Shown: one piece after another, positions 1-6,905 of the stretch
Position numbering within the stretch: position 1 is the first letter of the stretch
How the letters are laid out: each line of letters begins with the position of its first letter
From: Acidobacteriota bacterium
GTDB taxonomy: Bacteria; Acidobacteriota; Terriglobia; Terriglobales; Acidobacteriaceae
NCBI GenBank assembly: GCA_031296105.1
Contig: JARLGJ010000057.1
Coordinates: 62,001 to 126,000, forward strand
Direction: 5' to 3'
DNA length: 64,000 nucleotides
Made by a program: the position numbers and the translations under genes
Notes under the pieces: generated by a model
What the model saw: only the letters and a program-made list of their open reading frames with translations
Told to the model about the DNA's origin: nothing
The model's database searches: none

Positions 1-354
1 AGAAACAGATAGCTGGCGAGCGCTGGAGAGAGAACCGCGCACCTGGGTTGTCCCCCTGAACTCTCTTCTTTGATATGGAAGCGGGGACAAGTTCTAGGGA
101 ATGTGAACAATACTGGGTGCAGGCACGGTCCAATTCCGCGGAGCTGTTACATATATTGCTACCGGTCAATGGGTACTGGATGATTCGTCGAGCGGCAATC
201 GGCGACCAAGTAGAATTTCGGCAGATTGAGTAGCACGTTCTGGTATCGTTCTGCGGCACACTAATCCCGGATCTCGGTCTGCCAGACAGTGATCGATGAT
301 CGTCGATCACTGTCTGCAGCCGAGATCTCAGTGACTAGAGTGTAAGGAATCGCC
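1..354. other. Intergenic stretch at window edge
   Basis: I see no reading frame with coding character on either strand here. The one structured element is the long inverted repeat at 270-327, listed separately. The stretch lies downstream of the minus-strand secreted repeat protein, beyond its terminator. Confidence 0.5.
270..327. repeat. Long imperfect inverted repeat
   Basis: The left arm (270-296) and right arm (303-327) each begin or end with GATCTCGG/CCGAGATC and share CAGACAGTGATCGA/TCGATCACTGTCTG. The loop is about 6 nt and there is a small mismatch in mid-stem. Either strand could fold into a hairpin of about 25 bp. No T-run follows on either side, so it is not a standard terminator. 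It could be a palindromic intergenic repeat or a transposon remnant. Confidence 0.6.
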
Positions 355-395
355 CAAAAAGGTAGAGCGTGTCGAGGTACAAGACACGCTCTACC
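355..395 (-). terminator. Rho-independent terminator of the 496-3126 gene
   Basis: A perfect 13-bp stem (GGTAGAGCGTGTC at 361-373 pairing with 383-395) has a 9-nt loop. Read on the minus strand it is followed at once by TTTTTGGGCG (351-360). It lies about 100 nt beyond the stop of the secreted repeat protein. Confidence 0.85.
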
Positions 396-419
396 GGCAG
401 GAGCGGGAAATCACATTGG

Positions 420-498
420 TCAACTTCAGAGTCCTATCGTGGTTGCAAAGACTCTTTGCTGTGATTCACAGGCATGACCCTGTTTGGCTCTTCCCTTA
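420..498. repeat. Duplicated 3' flank, copy 1
   Basis: This noncoding stretch just past the stop codon of the 496-3126 gene closely matches 27923-28001, which lies just past the stop of the paralogous gene at 27999. Both contain CCTATCGTGGTTGCAAAG and GGCATGACCCTGTTTGGCT. Both carry a small GCAAAG/CTTTGC hairpin. Similarity running beyond the coding region points to duplication of DNA rather than selection on protein. Confidence 0.85.
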
Positions 499-3126
499 AT
501 TAGTCGCCGCCTCCGTATAGCTATACGTGTTCGATAAGCTGGGCGTGCCGTTCACCACCGAGTACAGCGTAACGTAAACGGTGCCGCCAGTCGTTGGTAG
601 AGTCGCCGTGTAGCTGGTGCCGGTGAGAGGGCCGACGTTCACCAGATCATGCCCGCCCGCGGTGGTGCCAACCCACAGGTAGTAGCCCGAGACGTTGGTG
701 CCCGCGGACCAGGTAAAGGTCGTCGAAGTTCCGGTCAACGTGCTGCCGTTCGCCGGACTCGTTATCGCCGCCGCCGTGCTGCTGTACTCCGTATAGCTGT
801 ACGTGTTCGACAAGCTGGGCGTGCCGTTCACCACCGAATACAGCGTGGCGTAAACGGTGCCGCCAGTCGTCGGCAGAGTCGTCGTGTAGCTGGTGCCGGT
901 GAGCGGGCCGACGTTCACCAGATCATGCCCGCCCGCGGTGGTGCCAAGCCACAAATAGTAGCCCGAGACGTTCGTGCCCGCAGACCAGGTAAAGGTCGTC
1001 GAAGTTCCGGTCAACGTGCTACCGCTCGCCGGACTCGTTATCGCCGCCGCCGTGCTGCTGTACTCCGTATAGCTGTACGTGTTCGACAAGCTGGGCGTGC
1101 CGTTCACCACCGAATACAGCGTAGCGTAAACGGTGCCGCCAGTCGTCGGCAGAGTCGCCGTGTAACTGGTGCCGGTGAGGGGGCCGATGTTCACCAGATC
1201 ATGCCCGCCCGCGGTAGTGCCAAGCCATAAATAGTAGCCTGAGACGTTCGTGCCCGCAGACCAGGTAAAGGTCGTCGATGCCCCGGTCAACGTGCTGCCG
1301 TTCGTCGGACTGGTCATCGCCGCCGCTGACACCGAGTATTCCGTGTAGCTGTACGTGTTCGACAAGCTGGGCGTGCCGTTCACCACCGAGTACAGCGTGG
1401 CGTAAACGGTGCCGCCAGTCGTCGGAAGTGTCGCCGTGTAGCTGGTGCCGGTGAGGGGACCAACGTTCACCAGATCATGCCCGCCCGCGGTGGTGCCAAG
1501 CCATAAATAGTAGCCCGAGACGTTGGTGCCCGCAGACCAGGTAAAGGTCGTCGATGCCCCGGTCAACGTGCTGCCGTTCGTCGGACTCGTTATGACGGCG
1601 GCGACCGGCAGGTTGATGACGTAGGCCGCACTGCTGACCGACGACGGCCAGTAGCCCGAAGCCACCGCAATGGCGCTGACCGTTTGGCTGGCGCTGACCG
1701 TGATCGGCCCGCTGTAAAGGGTCGAGCTGGTCGTCGGCGTGGAGCCGTCGGTGGTGTAGTAGATGGCGGAGCCGCTGGTGGTATCGCTCAACGTGACCGT
1801 CTGCGCGCTGGTGTAGGTGCCGGCCGCAACCGAGAAGGTGGGCGCGGCAGCCAAGGGTGTGTTGCCGGTGAGCGCGACCGATTGCGAGCCCAGACTGGTG
1901 ACAATTGCAAGCGTTCCGGTAACGGTGCCGCTCTGCGTTGGAGTGAAGCCGACGGTGATGGTGCAGGACTGGTTCGCCTTCACCGTGGCGGAGGAGCAGC
2001 CACTGGCGCTGAAGGGAGCCGACGTTGTGGCCGACGTAACCGTCAGGTCGCTGCCGCCAGTATTGGTGATGGTCATGGTGGCCTGGCCGGTGGAACTGGG
2101 TCCGGCGCTAATGGTCATTGCAGTCTCGGAGAGCGTTGACACCGCGGGCGGCACATAGTACTCCACCGTCAACGTTGGCGCCCAACCCAGAAGGCTTCCG
2201 GAGTTGGTCCAAAAACCACGGAAGCAGGCGTCGGAGGTGGTGCAGTCCGTAGTTCCCTGGTCGCTTGCCGTGGGATCGATAGCAGTGGCGTACCCACCCG
2301 TGGGGTTGTAGTAGCCAGGAGTCTCGGCGTCCAGGTTGATAAACGCCCAACCGTAGTTCGTCTTGGTTCCGCTCACCCAGGCCTGCACGTCCGCGGTCAT
2401 TGCATCGGAGGTCCAGGTCTGCGCCGCACAGTTGTATGGGGCGGTGGTGTAGAGCGTACCGTTGCTATTGAAGGTGCAGTCGTTGGACGTTACGGTGTAC
2501 ACGGCAATTTGATTTGTGGCATCGTAGTCGCCGCCGGGATTGGTCCACGTTGTGGTGGGGTAATACTGGTAAGTCCAAGTCGGGTCGCCGGTGGCAGCCT
2601 GATAGCCCCCACCATGTCCGCCGACGGGGTTATAGGTTCCATATGCAGTGAAGTCGCCGTTGTACCAGGTCGTTAACGGCGTGGCGCTAGTAGTCACCGC
2701 CTGGGTCCAGGGCTTTTCCATGTCATAGAGGGCGACAGGATGCGTGGTTGTGGTGTCTCCCGAGCCCGGTGTGCCGGCGCTGCCTGCGATCATATTGACG
2801 TACATGGTCAGGGTGGCACTGGTGACGACAGCGCCGCTTGGAATGTAGTTCTGAACGTAGAACTCGACGAGCCCGTTCTTTACACCGCCGCCGCCGGAAC
2901 CGACGAACATAGCCGGACCTGCGCTGGAATTGTTGTTGTATGCGCCATAGAGAGTAGATACCTGGCTCTGGCAGCCGGTTGGAGCTGTGGTGTTGGTGCC
3001 ATTCGTCGTGCAGCCACCGATGGTTACTGTCTGACTCGTCTGCGCCCAGAGGGCCTGACCGGCGAGCAATCCTGCAAGAGCAATCAATAGAATGGCGTGC
3101 CGCATTGTGTGATGCCGCATTTGCAT
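496..3126 (-). CDS. Secreted multidomain repeat protein (DNRLRE-like, ASH, CHB_HEX, 4 Ig-like repeats)
   Basis: An 876-residue exported protein of unknown function, probably a surface or adhesion-type protein. The signal peptide is residues 1-28 (cleavage near LWAQ). Residues about 30-325 resemble DNRLRE/disaggregatase-type beta domains. About 330-425 is an ASH/choice-of-anchor-D module ([22 protein letters not shown]). About 430-505 is a CHB_HEX_C_1 module ([19 protein letters not shown]). Residues 507-876 are four near-identical 92-residue repeats beginning [11 protein letters not shown] and ending [10 protein letters not shown]. The start is fixed by AAGGAGA about 5 nt upstream of the ATG. 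A TTGACA-N17-TAAGTT promoter and a terminator make it a single-gene unit. The C-terminal part is paralogous to the gene at 27999-31760. I saw no enzyme motif. Confidence 0.85.
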   Translation of the reverse strand: MQMRHHTMRHAILLIALAGLLAGQALWAQTSQTVTIGGCTTNGTNTTAPTGCQSQVSTLYGAYNNNSSAGPAMFVGSGGGGVKNGLVEFYVQNYIPSGAVVTSATLTMYVNMIAGSAGTPGSGDTTTTHPVALYDMEKPWTQAVTTSATPLTTWYNGDFTAYGTYNPVGGHGGGYQAATGDPTWTYQYYPTTTWTNPGGDYDATNQIAVYTVTSNDCTFNSNGTLYTTAPYNCAAQTWTSDAMTADVQAWVSGTKTNYGWAFINLDAETPGYYNPTGGYATAIDPTASDQGTTDCTTSDACFRGFWTNSGSLLGWAPTLTVEYYVPPAVSTLSETAMTISAGPSSTGQATMTITNTGGSDLTVTSATTSAPFSASGCSSATVKANQSCTITVGFTPTQSGTVTGTLAIVTSLGSQSVALTGNTPLAAAPTFSVAAGTYTSAQTVTLSDTTSGSAIYYTTDGSTPTTSSTLYSGPITVSASQTVSAIAVASGYWPSSVSSAAYVINLPVAAVITSPTNGSTLTGASTTFTWSAGTNVSGYYLWLGTTAGGHDLVNVGPLTGTSYTATLPTTGGTVYATLYSVVNGTPSLSNTYSYTEYSVSAAAMTSPTNGSTLTGASTTFTWSAGTNVSGYYLWLGTTAGGHDLVNIGPLTGTSYTATLPTTGGTVYATLYSVVNGTPSLSNTYSYTEYSSTAAAITSPASGSTLTGTSTTFTWSAGTNVSGYYLWLGTTAGGHDLVNVGPLTGTSYTTTLPTTGGTVYATLYSVVNGTPSLSNTYSYTEYSSTAAAITSPANGSTLTGTSTTFTWSAGTNVSGYYLWVGTTAGGHDLVNVGPLTGTSYTATLPTTGGTVYVTLYSVVNGTPSLSNTYSYTEAATN
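499..1604 (-). repeat. Four 276-bp tandem repeats, copy set 1
   Basis: The period is exactly 276 bp (92 codons); for example, TACTCCGTATAGCTGTACGT recurs at 785 and 1061. The units differ by scattered substitutions ([10 protein letters not shown] versus [14 protein letters not shown] versus other codons). They encode four Ig/FN3-like beta domains of a secreted protein. Copy number is likely to vary by recombination, including with the set at 28002-29107. Confidence 0.9.
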
Positions 3127-3497
3127 ACTTTCTCCTTAAAGCAGACCTGACTTTCCTGACCCTAGTTGGCGGAGAGACGATAGCGGTGCGAATGATAGGG
3201 CAAATCGTCTCTCTTAGACGACACTGGTGTGTTTACCTAATTCACCAATTCTGCTAACTTAATTTGGGACTAGGTACTTGTCAATTCAGAATAGGAATAA
3301 AATCGCGCACGGATAGGCATCGGGCACGAAGTGCGGACGGGCGCCTGCCCCGAGACAGGGTTGAAAGCAGTTCGATGCCGTTTCGTTCCAACGTCAGAGC
3401 GCCAACCTGCGGCCTGGAGGAGACGGGCAGTGCCGTGAGTGGCTTATGCGTTGATGGAACCTAAGGACTGGCGAACGAGATGAAATGGGAGAGCGGG
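3127..3497. other. Divergent intergenic region with leader hairpins
   Basis: A non-coding region between the minus-strand repeat protein and the plus-strand small exported protein. It holds the promoter at 3256-3284 and a leader of about 120 nt for the minus gene. The leader contains an AGAGACGAT/ATCGTCTCT inverted repeat (3173-3181/3204-3212), which overlaps a second one, TCGTCT/AGACGA (3205-3210/3216-3221). I see no clear plus-strand promoter. Confidence 0.5.
3256..3284 (-). promoter_or_regulatory. Sigma70-type promoter for the 496-3126 gene
   Basis: On the minus strand, a perfect TTGACA -35 box (3284-3279) is separated by exactly 17 nt from a TAAGTT -10 box (3261-3256). Transcription would start near 3249. 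This leaves a leader of about 120 nt before the ATG at 3126. Confidence 0.6.
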
Positions 3498-3830
3498 ATG
3501 CGCTATGGGGTGATGGCGTTGCTGCTGGTACTGGGTGGGCTAAGCATTGCGGCAGCGGCTCAAAGCGGAACAATAAGCAGTGCTGACGCAAACGAAATGG
3601 CCGGCTTCCGGGCATTCATTGTCGAGCACCCACGCGCCTTGGCATTGCTGAAGAAGAGGCCCTGGGCGCTGCAAACAGCGGAGTTTGCCGAGGACTTCCG
3701 CTCGGTGGGCGACTACTTGGCGAAACATCGGAGGGTGAAAGCTCTGGTAAATAATGATCCGCATTTCTTCGATCAGTTAACGGCCGATCCGCGGGCCGGT
3801 GGCGGGCATAAACACCGCTGGTGGTGGTGA
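3498..3830 (+). CDS. Small exported protein of unknown function
   Basis: A protein of about 110 residues. It has a clear signal peptide (MRYGVMALLLVLGG..., Ala-rich cleavage region AAAAQSG) and a short mature domain rich in basic and aromatic residues, ending GGGHKHRWWW. I chose the ATG at 3498 because GGGAGAG lies just upstream and the signal peptide begins there; an in-frame ATG at 3480 would add six residues with a weaker ribosome site. A hairpin at 3860-3885 follows the gene. I do not recognise the family. The repeated charged segments (KKRPWALQTAEFAEDF, KHRRVKALVNNDPHFF) suggest a helical domain. No partner is evident. Confidence 0.65.
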   Translation: MRYGVMALLLVLGGLSIAAAAQSGTISSADANEMAGFRAFIVEHPRALALLKKRPWALQTAEFAEDFRSVGDYLAKHRRVKALVNNDPHFFDQLTADPRAGGGHKHRWWW

Positions 3831-3859
3831 TACAACCTGGCACCAGGAATGCATTGATG

Positions 3860-3892
3860 AAGGGCGCGGCCGAGGCCGTGCCCTTTGCCTTT
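3860..3892 (+). terminator. Terminator-like hairpin after the small exported protein
   Basis: An 11-bp stem (3860-3870 with 3875-3885, one G-U pair, CGAG loop) is followed by a weak T-rich stretch, TGCCTTT. It sits between the convergent ends of the small exported protein and the cytochrome b-c gene. Confidence 0.5.
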
Positions 3893-3919
3893 GGTGTGAC
3901 AGGGGAACTGGAGGCTGAA

Positions 3920-5314
3920 TCAACGAGGGGCCGTGGAAGAACTGTGTTTTGGCCACAGATGTATGGAGCATTGGCGCGAGTCAAGCGACTGGATATATGA
4001 AGCCAGGTCGGCAAGTTCCGAGGGGGAGAGTCGATACGCAGGCATGAGAGCCGAGCGCGTGACAAGGCGCGGATTACGCACATACGCGGCGATCTCCTGG
4101 GGCGTGCGTCCGCGTGCCGCCAGGTTTGACAGATCGGGTCCGACAGGACGCCCCCCCAGTCCTTTTACGGTATGGCAATAGCCACATTGGTTCGCGGCAT
4201 AGAGTTGGCGGCCTCGAAGCTCTGCTACAGCCGCTGGCCGGCTCGCGATAGTGGAAACATTGTAAGGGAGGGTATGCTGCCAGGCCGACAACGTCAGATA
4301 GACGACGGCGGCAATCGCCGTGCTGGCAACCGCAGTAGCCAGCGGACGCCCGGCGGAGCGGCGACGGCGAGCATTGTCAAGAAAAGGCACTGCAAAAAGC
4401 AACAACAAACCGATGCCCGGGACGAGTAGACTCCCCACCCATTCCCACCGGCCAGGAAAGAACGTGAGTAGCTGAAAGAGCCAGAGGAAGAACCACTCCG
4501 GCCGGGGCTCGTAGCTGCCGTCGAGTTGTTGCAAAGGCGTGGAATGAGGCGGACCGCCAAGAATAGCGATCATCAGCCAAAGGCCTAAAACAGGCACAAA
4601 TACGCAAAGCAGACGGCGCACATGCTCCGGGAAGAAGCGGTAACCAGGAGTAGCGGGCGGAGCACTTTCCGCATCACAATCACATTCGTCCAAGCCGTGA
4701 CAACGAACAAGATAGACATGAACGGCAGCAAACAGCATCAACAAGGCAGGAAGAAAAAGAATGTGAAAGACATAAAAGCGCGTAAGAGAGAGTCCACTAA
4801 CGCTGTAGCCTCCAAGAAAGCCACAGGCGATCTGCCGTCCGGCGATGGGGACCTGTGAGATCAACGCAGACGTGACAACGGCGGCGGAATAAGAGCGAGC
4901 GCTCCAGGGCAGCAGTGAGCCGGTAAACAAAAGTCCTGCCGCAACCATCAGAAGAAGAACACCAGTGATCCAAGTGAATTGGCGCGGAGCCTTATAGCTG
5001 CCGCGTATGAAATTAGTGGCGAGGTGCGTCATCATCGTCAGGAGAAAGGCTCCGGCGCCCCAATAGTGGAAGGCGCGGAGCAGGCGGCCAGCGGGAACAT
5101 CCGAGACAATGAACGAAAGCGAGGCAGCAGCTTTATCAGGAGAGGGACTGTAGTAGAGCGCAAGAGAGCAGCCCGACAGTGCCAACAATAGAAACAGAAG
5201 AACGAGGAGGCTGCCCAGTACACTTCCCCAGGGAGCCCGCGCGGCGAGACGTTGCACAAGAAACGGCCGCAAATGCTGCTGCCAGCCAATTCCATCCAGA
5301 AGTGTGCGCATCAT
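3920..5314 (-). CDS. Cytochrome b fused to cytochrome c (bc complex core subunit)
   Basis: A 464-residue membrane protein that should form the quinol-oxidising core of a bc-type complex. The cytochrome b N-terminal part carries both heme-ligand pairs: H83-x13-H97 and H184-x14-H199, the latter spacing being b6f-like. The C-terminal b part has PEWF (272-275) in place of the usual PEWY. After the last membrane helices comes a cytochrome c domain with CGYCH (377-381) and a Met ligand at about 424 (SALMPAY). A Cys-rich patch (CDCDAES) lies around 211-217. The start overlaps the upstream stop as ATGA (5311-5314), and GGAGG lies four bases upstream. It is the last gene of the cluster and the natural partner of the Rieske domain encoded just upstream. 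What the c domain reduces is unknown. Confidence 0.9.
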   Translation of the reverse strand: MMRTLLDGIGWQQHLRPFLVQRLAARAPWGSVLGSLLVLLFLLLALSGCSLALYYSPSPDKAAASLSFIVSDVPAGRLLRAFHYWGAGAFLLTMMTHLATNFIRGSYKAPRQFTWITGVLLLMVAAGLLFTGSLLPWSARSYSAAVVTSALISQVPIAGRQIACGFLGGYSVSGLSLTRFYVFHILFLPALLMLFAAVHVYLVRCHGLDECDCDAESAPPATPGYRFFPEHVRRLLCVFVPVLGLWLMIAILGGPPHSTPLQQLDGSYEPRPEWFFLWLFQLLTFFPGRWEWVGSLLVPGIGLLLLFAVPFLDNARRRRSAGRPLATAVASTAIAAVVYLTLSAWQHTLPYNVSTIASRPAAVAELRGRQLYAANQCGYCHTVKGLGGRPVGPDLSNLAARGRTPQEIAAYVRNPRLVTRSALMPAYRLSPSELADLASYIQSLDSRQCSIHLWPKHSSSTAPR

Positions 5315-6519
5315 CCTACCTCCACGAGGAGTTGGCCGTTGTCGATCTTCCAGTCAAGTTGTGGCAGCGGCGCGGGCGGCGGACCGGAGAGGACCTCTCC
5401 GGCCGGCGAGAAGGCTCCAGCGTGGCATGTACAACGGAACTGCTGAAGCAGTTCATTCCATAAGACGCGGCAGCCAGCATGGGAACAGCGGCTTGAAAAG
5501 CACGTAAGGCGCGAGCCGGAGCGAAAGACGTAAACTGGTTCGCTGACGCGCTGGGTGTAGAAACCGTTTTCTGCCTCGTAATCGAGCTGAAGCGTAAGCA
5601 TGCGCTCTTCGGCAATCGCATCGAGCGTGGCAAGCCGGATCCAGCGGCGCGAGGGCCTCTGCCGCGGCACAAGAATCGAACCCCCGAGAATCGCGCCGAT
5701 ACCCAGTGTTGCGCAAAGAACACCGGCTCCGGCGGCGGCCCCGCGAATGAATCGGCGGCGGTCCGTCGAAAGCGGCGCGGCAGAGGGCGCATCGGCGCGG
5801 GCGCGACCGCCCAGAGCCAGCAGATGCAGGCCGTGGATCGCACGGGTAGCTTCAATTCCCTTCGGGCAGGATGCGGCGCAGTTGAGCTGGGTGCGACAGC
5901 CGTAGGAGCTATCGAGCATTCGATCCATCCGCGCCTGGTGCAGCGCATCCCGCGGATCGTTCTGCAGCTCAAACGCGCGCAATAGAACGGCCGGCCCCGC
6001 GAATCCAAGCCCTGGCTGGCACTGTGTGCAACTGGAAACACAACAGCCACAGCCGATGCAGTCGGACGAAAAGTCGCCGGGATAGAGCCGTTCGCCGTAG
6101 GGCCCCGGGGAATCCGCACCGCCGGAAAGGTCGTGGGGTTGGAAGAACACTAGATTCTCCGAGAACTTCTCGAAGAAAGATGACATATCAACCGCAAGAT
6201 CCTGAACGAGAGGAAAGTTGTTAAGCGGCGCCAGCGTAATCAGCGACGGTTTGCGCAGATGCGCAATCGTAGTTTTGCAGGCCAGGGCCTCCCGTCCATT
6301 GACCAGCAGGGCGCAAGAGCCGCAATATTCGGCGCGGCAGGCATGACGAAAAGCGAGACAGGGATCGAATTCCTGCTGAATGCGAAGCAGGAGATCGAGG
6401 ATCGTCGTGGTTGAAGGTGAGGGAACCGCGAGACGAAAACTGTCGTAGTGCGACGACTGACGGTCAGTCCCGCGAAACACGCGAACCGTGACGAGTGGTG
6501 GGTTGGAGGATCTACTCAC
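5311..6519 (-). CDS. SdhB/FrdB iron-sulfur protein fused to a Rieske protein
   Basis: A 402-residue fusion. Residues 1-240 are an SQR/QFR iron-sulfur subunit with a complete ligand set: [2Fe-2S] C61, C66, C69, C81; [4Fe-4S] C154, C157, C160, C218; [3Fe-4S] C164, C208, C214. Their spacing matches E. coli SdhB (C149/152/155/159/206/212/216). Then come a linker, a twin-arginine-like motif (DRRRFIRG, 253-260), a hydrophobic helix (about 262-285), and a Rieske domain with CSHAGC (345-350) and CTCHAGAF (from 363). The start is a GTG that overlaps the stop of the upstream anchor gene as GTGA (6516-6519), with GGAGAAG upstream. The reading frame stays open further upstream, but that sequence has no homology and overlaps the anchor gene. 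I infer a cytosolic SdhB part and a periplasmic Rieske part, tying an SQR-like complex to the bc module. Confidence 0.93.
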   Translation of the reverse strand: MSRSSNPPLVTVRVFRGTDRQSSHYDSFRLAVPSPSTTTILDLLLRIQQEFDPCLAFRHACRAEYCGSCALLVNGREALACKTTIAHLRKPSLITLAPLNNFPLVQDLAVDMSSFFEKFSENLVFFQPHDLSGGADSPGPYGERLYPGDFSSDCIGCGCCVSSCTQCQPGLGFAGPAVLLRAFELQNDPRDALHQARMDRMLDSSYGCRTQLNCAASCPKGIEATRAIHGLHLLALGGRARADAPSAAPLSTDRRRFIRGAAAGAGVLCATLGIGAILGGSILVPRQRPSRRWIRLATLDAIAEERMLTLQLDYEAENGFYTQRVSEPVYVFRSGSRLTCFSSRCSHAGCRVLWNELLQQFRCTCHAGAFSPAGEVLSGPPPAPLPQLDWKIDNGQLLVEVG

Positions 6520-6905
6520 GAAGCTTCTCCGCCGATGTGCGGCACCATGCCGGCCAACGAGGGATACGGGAAACAGCGATAAATGGAAAGCCATGCAGCA
6601 AGAATGACGGCAACGGCGAGGACCAGCAAAATCCAGGTCACCCATCGATGGGAAGCCAGATCGACGATCCGGAAATCCAGCAGGATGACGCGCACGCCGA
6701 GAGCGGCATGAAAAGTCACAACAAGCAGCAACAGAAACTGCAACAGCGGCTGCCAGGTGAATAGGAGGTGCGCGACGATAAGAATAACAGCGAGCAGGGC
6801 GGATATACGCTGCGCCACCCACGCCCACATACCCGCGCGGCCTGGGCCGGGGAATTGTGAGGCAGAAGCAGAGACGGTGGTCGGGCTAGAGCTGTTTTCT
6901 TCCAT
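6516..6905 (-). CDS. SdhC/D-like heme-b membrane anchor
   Basis: A 129-residue membrane protein with three predicted helices (about 29-50, 55-77, 88-108). It resembles single-subunit cytochrome b anchors of succinate:quinone oxidoreductases (AQRISALLAVILIVAHLL, TFHAALGVRVILLDF). H46 and H66 are candidate heme ligands. The ATG at 6905 was chosen because AAGGAG lies nine bases upstream. It starts inside the flavoprotein gene (20-bp overlap), and its stop overlaps the next start. Its role would be to anchor the flavoprotein/FeS pair and pass electrons to or from quinone. A second anchor subunit is not encoded nearby. Confidence 0.85.
   Translation of the reverse strand: MEENSSSPTTVSASASQFPGPGRAGMWAWVAQRISALLAVILIVAHLLFTWQPLLQFLLLLVVTFHAALGVRVILLDFRIVDLASHRWVTWILLVLAVAVILAAWLSIYRCFPYPSLAGMVPHIGGEAS

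Noticed and set aside
499-1604. CRISPR-like or satellite array
   Set aside because: The repeats are contiguous 276-bp coding units with no spacers and stay in frame with a secreted protein.
6519-6828. N-terminal extension of the SdhB-Rieske protein to 6828
   Set aside because: The extra about 100 residues are a frame-shifted reading of the SdhC-like gene. The GTGA overlap and ribosome site fix the start at 6519.
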